Below are positions 1 to 5,193 of a DNA stretch of 12,013 nt, one piece after another. This DNA is from RGIG1668 sp045124495 (GTDB lineage: Bacteria > Bacillota > Clostridia > Lachnospirales > Lachnospiraceae). The stretch is from positions 1-12,013 of the forward strand of contig JBGVLX010000018.1 of NCBI GenBank assembly GCA_045124495.1, written 5' to 3'. The first letter of the stretch is position 1, and each line of letters starts with the position of its first letter. The translations under genes were made by a program, and so were the position numbers. The notes beneath the pieces were generated by a model. That model made no database searches and was not told where the DNA came from. It saw only the letters and a list, made by a program, of their open reading frames with translations.

Positions 1-628
1 CGGAAACATCGGTCCAGTTTTCATATAAATCAGCCCGCACTGCTTTTGCAACGATGGAACCGGTAACATCAGAACCGCCTCTTGAGAAGGTCTTTACCAC
101 ACCATTTTCATAAGCACCATAGAATCCAGGAATAACAGCTCTTTCTACATTTTCTAATCTCTTTCCTAACACCTGATTGGTCTTATCTGCATCAAACGTT
201 CCATCTTCCTTAAAGAAAATAACCGTAGCAGAATCAATAAATTCATAGCCTAAATAATTTGCCATGATGATACCATTTAAATATTCACCACGGGATGCCG
301 CATAATCAGAACCGGCTTTTGCCTTAAACTGCTCTTTAATTACCTTGAATTCTTCTTCTAAAGATAAAGAAAGACCTAAACCGCTGATAATCTCATCATA
401 ACGTTCTTTGATTTTCTTTAATAAATCATCAAACTTCTTTCCTTCCTGAGCTACTGCATAACATTGATATAACATATCTGTTACCTTTGTATCACCATCA
501 AATCTTTTTCCAGGAGCGGATGGCACAACATACTTACGGGCTTCATCACTGCGGATAATATCTCCCACCTTCTTAAACTGTTGCGCACTTGCAAGAGAAC
601 TACCACCAAATTTAACTACTTTCTTCAT
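1..628 (-). CDS. lysC: Aspartokinase, N-terminal part (runs off the left edge)
   Basis: Aspartate kinase phosphorylates aspartate with ATP to give aspartyl phosphate, the first step towards lysine, threonine and methionine; it is cytoplasmic. Only the first 209 codons are visible, all in the amino-acid kinase domain. The protein opens with the family signature KFGGSS (residues 6-11), the nucleotide and phosphate-binding start. SRGGSDVTG near residues 182-190 and a following YENWTDVS stretch are the conserved aspartate-binding region. The C-terminal ACT regulatory domains lie outside the window, so feedback type (lysine or threonine) cannot be read. The start at 628 is supported by GGAGG at 645-641 (12-base spacing) and by homologues beginning M-K-x-V-V-K-F-G-G. 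A promoter and long leader lie upstream. The family is certain; whether this paralogue should be called lysC or thrA-like is not. Confidence 0.93.
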   Translation of the reverse strand, partial: MKKVVKFGGSSLASAQQFKKVGDIIRSDEARKYVVPSAPGKRFDGDTKVTDMLYQCYAVAQEGKKFDDLLKKIKERYDEIISGLGLSLSLEEEFKVIKEQFKAKAGSDYAASRGEYLNGIIMANYLGYEFIDSATVIFFKEDGTFDADKTNQVLGKRLENVERAVIPGFYGAYENGVVKTFSRGGSDVTGSIVAKAVRADLYENWTDVS

Positions 629-790
629 AATATTACTTTTCCTCCATAAAACTGTCTATAACGGAAAACTTTCACCAGGCATATCCCTAAGTTCCCCTTG
701 AATGTGAACTACCCATTTTCTAAAACCAATGAATATCGTCACTTATTCCAAAAACTCTCTCAATTTGTCTTTCTCTGAAAGACAAATGTC
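629..790 (-). promoter_or_regulatory. Structured leader (5' UTR) of the aspartokinase gene
   Basis: About 160 bases separate the predicted transcription start from the aspartokinase ATG and hold no gene. Two stems can be read in the minus-strand RNA. The first, at 786-764, is TTTGTCTTT paired perfectly with AAAGACAAA across a 5-base loop; the same GTCTTT can instead pair with an earlier AAAGAC (792-787), giving mutually exclusive folds. The second pairs GGGGAACTT (697-689) with AAGTTTTCC (671-663), nine pairs including two G-U, around a 17-base loop containing an AGG/CCT mini-stem. The G-U pairs would be A-C mismatches on the other strand, which favours RNA structure in the lysC direction. 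I see no lysine riboswitch or T-box signature, so any ligand is unknown. Confidence 0.5.
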
Positions 791-797
791 TTTTTGC

Positions 798-825
798 ATT
801 ATAACATCTTTTACTAATATTTCAA
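798..825 (-). promoter_or_regulatory. Promoter of the aspartokinase gene
   Basis: Reading leftward, TTGAAA (825-820) and TATAAT (803-798) are separated by 16 bases, a good sigma-A type promoter. Predicted transcription starts near 791, immediately before the first leader hairpin. It lies between the transporter stop at 885 and the aspartokinase gene, so the latter need not depend on upstream transcription. I found no convincing terminator for the transporter between 884 and 826. Confidence 0.7.
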
Positions 826-884
826 GTATAAAATTTAATACATTCCCTTCACGAAATAATTCGTATTATCATTTCTTCCTAAAA

Positions 885-2219
885 TTATCCAATAATATTG
901 GTTACCAGAATAATCATTGTAAACAATGGTGCCAGATATTTTATCATCACAACATAAAGCTTTTCACTTTTAAACTTACCTTCCGGTTTAATGTCTTTGA
1001 TAAAATTCTTAGGTTTCATTACATAACCGATGAAAATACAGGTTAAGAACGCCACCACAGGCATAATCAGACTGTTGCTGACATAATCGAAGAAATCCAA
1101 TAATCCATATCCCAATGGTTTTACATTCTCTAATAGTCCAAATCCCAAGGAAGAAGGAATGGCTGCAACTGCCCCAAAAATACCAACCAATATACAGGCT
1201 TTTATTCTTCCCATATTAAATTTCTCCTGTACCCACATAACAATGGTTTCCATAATAGAAATAGAAGAAGTAAGTGCTGCAAATAGTACCAGAAAGAAAA
1301 ATAATCCACCAATCAAAGCTCCGCCCTTCATTCCGTCAAATACCTTTGGAAGGGTAATAAACATCAGACTTGGTCCACTTGATAATGTATTCTCAATGTC
1401 ATTGGAATACACAAACACCGCACTGATAATGATAAGTCCATATAAAAATGCAATTCCTGTATCAAATAATTCAATACTTCTTACGGTACTTTCTGCATCT
1501 TCCTTTTTATCCAGATGGGCACCATAAGTAATCATAATTCCCATACCTAGGGACATAGAATAAAACATCTGACCCATGGCAGCAAAAACAGCTTCCTTAG
1601 ACAATTGATCTACATCAAACTGGAAATAATAACGAATTCCTTCCGCTGCTCCCGGCTGCATTAGAATATATACCAATAAAAATATAGAAAATACTAAAAG
1701 AATCGGCATGATCACCTTACTTGCCTTCTCAATTCCTTTTTGTACTCCCAATAACACAATCACGAAGGTCAATACCAAAAATACCAGCATCCAAATCAAT
1801 GGTTCTACTGTAGCACTGATAAAAGAATTAAAATAATCATTTTCTGCTGCTGCCTTAGCACCACCGGTAAGATAGACTGTAGCATATTTTGTAACCCAAC
1901 CACCAATCACACAGTAATAAGGAAAAATAATTACCGGCACAATGGCTGCTAAAATCCCTAAAAACCCCCATTTAGGATGTAATTCTTTAAAAGCAAACAA
2001 TACACTTTTTCTTGTCTTTCTACCAATTACAATCTCTGTTAACATCAAAGTAAATCCGAAGGTAACTACCAAAATCAGATATACAATCAAAAAGGTACCT
2101 CCACCATACTTTGCTGCTAAATGAGGGAATCTCCATATATTCCCCAAACCCACGGCAGAACCTGCCGCAGCTAAAATAAATCCAAGTTTACTTGAAAATC
2201 CAACTTCTTTTTTCTCCAT
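885..2219 (-). CDS. Sodium-dependent neurotransmitter:sodium symporter (NSS/SNF) family transporter
   Basis: A 444-residue polytopic membrane protein of the LeuT-fold NSS family, which couples Na+ entry to uptake of amino acids or related amines. GSAVGLGNIWRFP (residues 20-32) is the unwound TM1 motif that holds substrate and both Na+ ions, at the same numbering as in LeuT. The TM6 region SLGMGIMITYGAHL and the TM8 region ending ALTSSISIMET carry further expected Na+ site residues. The length and a single final hydrophobic segment fit the 11-TM bacterial subgroup (MhsT-like) rather than 12-TM LeuT. The start at 2219 has a GAAGGTG ribosome site seven to nine bases upstream. The gene follows tRNA-Lys and its terminator by only about 30 bases and has no clear promoter of its own, so it may be expressed by read-through. 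The substrate cannot be read from sequence; branched, aromatic or other neutral amino acids are typical. Confidence 0.93.
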   Translation of the reverse strand: MEKKEVGFSSKLGFILAAAGSAVGLGNIWRFPHLAAKYGGGTFLIVYLILVVTFGFTLMLTEIVIGRKTRKSVLFAFKELHPKWGFLGILAAIVPVIIFPYYCVIGGWVTKYATVYLTGGAKAAAENDYFNSFISATVEPLIWMLVFLVLTFVIVLLGVQKGIEKASKVIMPILLVFSIFLLVYILMQPGAAEGIRYYFQFDVDQLSKEAVFAAMGQMFYSMSLGMGIMITYGAHLDKKEDAESTVRSIELFDTGIAFLYGLIIISAVFVYSNDIENTLSSGPSLMFITLPKVFDGMKGGALIGGLFFFLVLFAALTSSISIMETIVMWVQEKFNMGRIKACILVGIFGAVAAIPSSLGFGLLENVKPLGYGLLDFFDYVSNSLIMPVVAFLTCIFIGYVMKPKNFIKDIKPEGKFKSEKLYVVMIKYLAPLFTMIILVTNIIG

Positions 2220-2249
2220 CTTGCACCTTCTTTTTTATTTTTCTTCAAA

Positions 2250-2300
2250 CAACAAAAAAAGCACTTCCCCAACGCTCACATGTCGCCAAAAAAGTACTTT
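2250..2300 (-). terminator. Rho-independent terminator after tRNA-Lys
   Basis: In the minus-strand RNA, bases 2300-2284 pair with 2274-2258 without a gap: 17 pairs, of which seven are G-U, closed by a 9-base loop (2283-2275). A run of seven U (2260-2254) overlaps the end of the 3' arm and continues past it. On the plus strand the G-U pairs become A-C mismatches, so the structure is specific to the tRNA direction. It starts three bases after the tRNA and sits just before the transporter gene. Confidence 0.82.
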
Positions 2301-2303
2301 GAG

Positions 2304-2376
2304 TGCGCCTCCAGAGGCTCGAACTCTGGACACCCTGATTAAGAGTCAGGTGCTCTACCAACTGAGCTAGAAGCGC
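2304..2376 (-). tRNA. tRNA-Lys (anticodon CUU)
   Basis: A complete 73-base cloverleaf can be drawn. The acceptor GCGCTTC (2376-2370) pairs with GAGGCGC (2311-2305), with one G-U. The D arm GCTC/GAGC encloses AGTTGGTA. The anticodon stem CCTGA/TCAGG holds the loop CTCTTAA, anticodon CTT, decoding AAG. The variable loop is GTGTC, and the T arm CAGAG/CTCTG encloses TTCGAGC. The discriminator base is A. The next three bases are CTC, so CCA is not encoded and must be added after transcription. It has its own promoter and terminator. Confidence 0.97.
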
Positions 2377-2418
2377 TTATTATCTAATTTCCAACCCGTT
2401 ATCTCTAACGCAAGATTG

Positions 2419-2447
2419 ATTATATATGATTCTTTTCTAAATGTCAA
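2419..2447 (-). promoter_or_regulatory. Consensus promoter of tRNA-Lys
   Basis: TTGACA (2447-2442) and TATAAT (2424-2419) are both perfect consensus hexamers with the optimal 17-base spacer, as expected for a stable RNA gene. Upstream on the minus strand is a very A/T-rich stretch (about 2448-2490) that could act as an UP element. Transcription should start near 2412, leaving a leader of about 36 bases before the mature tRNA. Confidence 0.88.
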
Positions 2448-2537
2448 CACCTTTTTTTAAATTTTTTTATTTTTTTCGAATTATTTTAAAAATTCCGTCA
2501 AAATCCTTATAAACATGCGTGATAAATCATGTTATGT

Positions 2538-2590
2538 GGGTCAGAGGGTCATTTTTTTCACGCCAGCATAAAAACATGACCTTCTGCCCC
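2538..2590. repeat. Long imperfect inverted repeat between trmB small ORF and tRNA-Lys
   Basis: GGGTCAGAGGGTCAT (2538-2552) pairs with ATGACCTTCTGCCCC (2576-2590). Read as plus-strand RNA there is one U-C mismatch and one G-U; read as minus-strand RNA there are two mismatches. After a 1x1 mismatch the stem continues as TTTTT (2554-2558) with AAAAA (2570-2574), leaving an 11-base loop. It could end transcription of trmB and the small ORF, but there is no T run after the hairpin in either direction. It could equally be a small palindromic repeat element. Confidence 0.6.
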
Positions 2591-2606
2591 TGATATCATC
2601 CCATTT

Positions 2607-2729
2607 TTATTTCCCATTTAATATCTTTTTAATCTCTTCCAACGATTGATAAGACTGTTTCACCGGTTTTAATATTTTTCTTTTCTGATAGGTAAATGCA
2701 TTCATCCGAAGTTTCGTCTTCTTCTTCAT
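2607..2729 (-). CDS. Possible 40-residue basic small protein, unknown function
   Basis: A short reading frame lies 98 bases downstream of trmB on the same strand. It begins ATG at 2729, preceded by AGGAG with a 7-base gap, and ends in TAA. The product starts MKKKTKLRMNAF and ends EEIKKILNGK. It is strongly basic, with lysines and arginines throughout, no membrane segment and no cysteines. The last third could form an amphipathic helix, so binding to nucleic acid or the ribosome is conceivable, but I do not recognise a family. The support is a good ribosome site, co-orientation with trmB and the position of the long inverted repeat just after its stop. A chance ORF in AT-rich spacer DNA remains quite possible. 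Confidence 0.4.
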   Translation of the reverse strand: MKKKTKLRMNAFTYQKRKILKPVKQSYQSLEEIKKILNGK

Positions 2730-2827
2730 TTCTATACTCCTATCTTTATTTTCGAACTATTTCCTTATACTTCCCATCCTTATCACCATGGGGATTTCTT
2801 AATTTAACCACTGTCTACCCGGATGTT

Positions 2828-3466
2828 TTACCGATATGCCACCAGCTTGCAAATAGGTTTTCCTTCCCCTACAAACTTTGTTTCATACTCCGTCATAACG
2901 TTTCCTTCCACATATTCGCTGTGATGTAAATCATAAGTATGATATTCTAACTTCCAACCGGAGAGTGGAATCTGCTCCAAAGAAAAGTCAAACAAGTCCT
3001 TATTGTCAGTTTTGAAAATAACCAATCCATCCTGTTTTAGTATATGATGATAGCGATTAAAAAATTCCTTACTGGTCAGTCTTCTCTTAGCATGACGGTC
3101 CTTTGGCCATGGGTCAGAAAAATTAAGATAAATCTGATCCACTTCCTGTTCCTCAAATACCTCTTCGATATTTTCTGCATCCATTCTGATAAAAATAACA
3201 TTGGTAAGTTCCTGTTCTTTTCTCTTTTCAATGGCCCTTACCAGAACACTGGAATACTTTTCAATTCCTATATAATTAATATCCGGATTCATGGCTGCAA
3301 GTTCCATAATAAACTTACCCTTTCCCATACCTATTTCAATATGAATGGGATTTTCATTTCCAAATACTTCTTCCTTCCATTTTCCCTTGAACTGATTCGG
3401 TTCATTTATGGTAAATTCACTTGCCGCAATGGTCTCTCTGGAACCCTTCACATTTCTAAGTCTCAT
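2828..3466 (-). CDS. trmB: tRNA (guanine-N7-)-methyltransferase
   Basis: TrmB uses S-adenosylmethionine to methylate N7 of guanine 46 in the variable loop of many tRNAs. The product is about 212 residues, the usual bacterial length. Recognisable parts are the SAM-binding HIEIGMGKGKFIMELA, the acidic motif GIEKYSSVLVRA, and the family signature NFSDPWPKDRHAKRRL with its catalytic and tRNA-contacting residues. An in-frame ATG lies ten codons upstream (3496), but I prefer 3466. Homologues begin MRLRN at this point, GGAGG (3476-3472) sits five bases before it, and the predicted promoter would start transcription at about 3499, leaving almost no leader for the longer form. It is divergent from the V/A-ATPase operon and co-directional with tRNA-Lys, which is related in theme but probably not in the same transcript. 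Confidence 0.93.
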   Translation of the reverse strand: MRLRNVKGSRETIAASEFTINEPNQFKGKWKEEVFGNENPIHIEIGMGKGKFIMELAAMNPDINYIGIEKYSSVLVRAIEKRKEQELTNVIFIRMDAENIEEVFEEQEVDQIYLNFSDPWPKDRHAKRRLTSKEFFNRYHHILKQDGLVIFKTDNKDLFDFSLEQIPLSGWKLEYHTYDLHHSEYVEGNVMTEYETKFVGEGKPICKLVAYR

Positions 3467-3505
3467 AACATCCTCCACTTTACTGTAACGATTCATTTTT
3501 CCCTT

Positions 3506-3534
3506 AACGTATCATATTTTCTTTTACATGTCAA
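3506..3534 (-). promoter_or_regulatory. Probable promoter of trmB
   Basis: Reading leftward, a perfect TTGACA (3534-3529) is followed after 17 bases by TACGTT (3511-3506), a weak -10. An alternative -10, TATGAT (3516-3511), has too short a spacer. Either places the start at about 3499-3505, which supports translation of trmB from 3466. The tandem repeat at 3541-3580 lies immediately upstream of the -35. Confidence 0.55.
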
Positions 3535-3540
3535 ACCATG

Positions 3541-3580
3541 AACATTTATTGTTTCCGTGGGTATTAACATTTATTGTTCC
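3541..3580. repeat. Tandem direct repeat AACATTTATTGTT, possible operator
   Basis: AACATTTATTGTT occurs at 3541-3553 and again at 3566-3578, identical over 13 bases with a 25-base period; the following bases are also similar (TCCGTGGG and CCTGTAGG). Each copy is itself near-palindromic, AACA-N5-TGTT, the layout of a dimeric regulator site. The pair sits directly upstream of the trmB promoter and about 115-150 bases upstream of the ATPase promoter. No regulator gene is nearby. Confidence 0.5.
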
Positions 3581-3606
3581 TGTAGGAATTTCAAACGAGA
3601 CTGCCG

Positions 3607-3647
3607 GCTTGTCACTTTTATCCCAAATAAACCTATTTGCTTGTCAC
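3607..3647. repeat. Direct repeat GCTTGTCAC in the divergent spacer
   Basis: GCTTGTCAC occurs at 3607-3615 and 3639-3647, a 32-base period, close to three helical turns. Both copies are followed by T/A-rich DNA (TTTTA and ATTTT). Together with the AACATTTATTGTT pair this makes the trmB/ATPase spacer unusually repeat-rich. Nine bases can recur by chance, so the call is tentative. Confidence 0.3.
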
Positions 3648-3692
3648 ATTTTCATTGTTCTAAATAAAAACAAATTTTTTACAAAAAAAATA

Positions 3693-3720
3693 TTTACTTT
3701 TCAAAATTTTGTAGTATCCT
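3693..3720 (+). promoter_or_regulatory. Probable promoter of the V/A-ATPase operon
   Basis: TTTACT (3693-3698) and TATCCT (3715-3720), separated by 16 bases, form a moderate sigma-A type promoter behind a long A/T-rich tract (3661-3692). Transcription would start near 3727, giving a leader of about 100 bases. It is the best candidate in the spacer, but both hexamers depart from consensus. Confidence 0.5.
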
Positions 3721-3735
3721 AAGTAATAGCAAAAA

Positions 3736-3803
3736 TTTATGATGCCGGTTTCAAAAAGAGTATTTTAGGATTGTGTAAGCCCTAAATCCGCTGGTATCAT
3801 AAA
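3736..3803 (+). promoter_or_regulatory. Structured leader of the V/A-ATPase operon
   Basis: TTTATGATGCCGG (3736-3748) pairs with CTGGTATCATAAA (3791-3803) in an unbroken 13-pair stem including two G-U pairs, which would be A-C mismatches on the opposite strand, favouring plus-strand RNA. Inside it TTTAGG (3764-3769) pairs with CCTAAA (3781-3786) over an 11-base loop, and a single-stranded purine-rich stretch (3751-3760) lies on the 5' side. The element occupies most of the leader between the promoter and the ribosome site AGGAGGG (3815-3821), which it leaves free. It might protect the 5' end or regulate expression; I do not recognise a riboswitch class. Confidence 0.6.
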
Positions 3804-3826
3804 CACCAAAATTCAGGAGGGTTTTT

Positions 3827-4147
3827 ATGGAAAAGTTATTAGAAACCTTGGCCGAGATTGAAGAAAAGGCAAACCGCATCATGGATCATGCCCACTCCTA
3901 TAAATCTACCTTAGACCAGGAAAAGAAAGACAAATTACAACAATTAGAGGAAGAATCCAAAAAAAATCTTGACGAAAAGGTTGCCCTGTTAAAAGCAAAG
4001 ACGGACTCTGAAATTAAGAAACATCAGGAGAAGTTACAGCGCAATACCGAAAAACAGTTAAACGCGCTGGATCTTATCGATGCTGCGGAACTTGAACGTA
4101 TGGCAGATAAAATTGTTGCCGGCATTTTAGAAGGTGCGGTTGTATGA
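3827..4147 (+). CDS. V/A-type ATPase peripheral stalk subunit (G/H-like)
   Basis: First gene of the rotary ATPase operon, 106 residues. Nearly the whole protein is a charged heptad-like helix rich in Glu, Lys, Gln and Leu (roughly residues 1-95), followed by a short end, EGAVV. Small coiled-coil proteins at this operon position are the G/H subunit, which pairs with subunit E to form the peripheral stalks that hold the A3B3 head against rotor torque. The start at 3827 has AGGAGGG five bases upstream. The stop TGA overlaps the start of the next gene (subunit C). Family membership rests on size, coiled coil and position, because these subunits diverge strongly in sequence; a match to one named homologue cannot be asserted by eye. 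Confidence 0.82.
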   Translation: MEKLLETLAEIEEKANRIMDHAHSYKSTLDQEKKDKLQQLEEESKKNLDEKVALLKAKTDSEIKKHQEKLQRNTEKQLNALDLIDAAELERMADKIVAGILEGAVV

Positions 4148-5193
4148 TGACAAAAACGCTTAAATACAGTGCTATTACTACGAAAATAAAATCAATGGAA
4201 AGCCAGTTGATTAATACAGAAGACTTAATCAAAATCTGCTCCTTGCATTCCACTGCTGAATTTGTTTCTTATATTAAGAACGTTTATGACTATAGAGAAA
4301 TTTTTACCCATATCGATGAATCCAGTCTTCATAGAGGCACCATAGAATCTATGTTAACTTATTCAAAGTATATGGATTTTCTTAAAATCTATAAGTTTGT
4401 AGACTTAAAAACCCGGGCATTTTTGGATATTTTCTTTCTACGTTTCGAAATTGATGCCATTAAAGAATGTCTGCGTTGTGCAGTAGACCCTGATTTGTTT
4501 GAATTTGATGCGAAGGTATTTCAGGACTTCTTCATAAACCATACCTCCATTAATCCTCAGCAATTACTGGATGCACCAACCGTAACAGCATTTATTCAAT
4601 GCCTTAGCAACACGGTTTATTATGGTATATTAGCAGATATACCGGCAGACAACGAGCATTTATTCGAAATGGAGTCCGCGCTGGATTTATTCTTTTACAA
4701 AACTTACTGGAAATACCAGAAAAAATATTTAAGTGGGCAGGAGCAAAAAATAATTCGTGAAATGATTGGGGCAGAAATCGATTTGATGAATATAAGCTGG
4801 ATTTACAGAATGAAACGTTTCTTTCAAATGCCGGCTTCAACCATATATTCTCATATCATTCCGATTTGTACCCATTTAAAGAAGTCACAATTAAAAAGTC
4901 TGATTGAAGCTTCTTCCATAGCGGAGCTGGATGATATTTTAGCAAAGACGACTTATGGCAAATATTTACCGTTATTTACAAACCATCTGGATAATGCCGG
5001 TGAAATTATTTTATCCCGGATACATGCTTCCCAGGTCAGGAAAACGCCGTATTCCATAACCTGCATATTAAAATTCCTATATCAGAAGTCAGTTGAAATT
5101 CATACACTGACTACTGCACTTGAATGTATCCGCTACCAGTTACCGCCAAATGAAATCCTAGAATACTTAAAAGACGGAGGACAAAATTTATGA
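4144..5193 (+). CDS. atpC: V/A-type ATPase subunit C (central stalk socket; d-like)
   Basis: 349 residues, the usual length for this family (NtpC/AhaC, equivalent to eukaryotic subunit d). It is a soluble, mostly helical funnel that sits on the K ring and connects it to the central axle D/F. The N-terminus, with AITTKIKSMESQLI (about residues 10-23) followed by a predicted helix starting at INTEDLIKI, matches the family opening. Repeated helical units with aromatic and charged residues continue to the C-terminus, and there is no membrane segment. ATG at 4144 overlaps the stop of the preceding gene and a second ATG follows at once, so the start is translationally coupled. Its own stop overlaps the start of subunit I by four bases. 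The position second in the operon, rather than between E and F, is a clade-specific gene order. Confidence 0.9.
   Translation: MMTKTLKYSAITTKIKSMESQLINTEDLIKICSLHSTAEFVSYIKNVYDYREIFTHIDESSLHRGTIESMLTYSKYMDFLKIYKFVDLKTRAFLDIFFLRFEIDAIKECLRCAVDPDLFEFDAKVFQDFFINHTSINPQQLLDAPTVTAFIQCLSNTVYYGILADIPADNEHLFEMESALDLFFYKTYWKYQKKYLSGQEQKIIREMIGAEIDLMNISWIYRMKRFFQMPASTIYSHIIPICTHLKKSQLKSLIEASSIAELDDILAKTTYGKYLPLFTNHLDNAGEIILSRIHASQVRKTPYSITCILKFLYQKSVEIHTLTTALECIRYQLPPNEILEYLKDGGQNL

Noticed and set aside
629..790. Lysine riboswitch or T-box in front of aspartokinase
   Set aside because: The leader is short and I cannot find the conserved lysine-riboswitch core or a T-box sequence with specifier loop and terminator. 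I kept it only as an unclassified structured leader.
842..884. Terminator of the transporter gene
   Set aside because: Short hairpins such as ACGAA-TTAT-TTCGT (864-851) exist on the minus strand but are weak and are followed by GAAGGG, not a T tract.
729..1527. Plus-strand frames at 729-1046 and 1159-1527
   Set aside because: They run antisense to the transporter gene and the lysC leader, have no ribosome sites and encode no recognisable protein.
3541..3647. CRISPR-like array
   Set aside because: There are only two copies of each short repeat, with unequal periods and no cas genes.
3044..3722. Plus-strand frames over trmB and the divergent spacer
   Set aside because: The first is the antisense shadow of trmB. 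The second spans promoters and repeats, lacks a ribosome site and has no protein-like composition.
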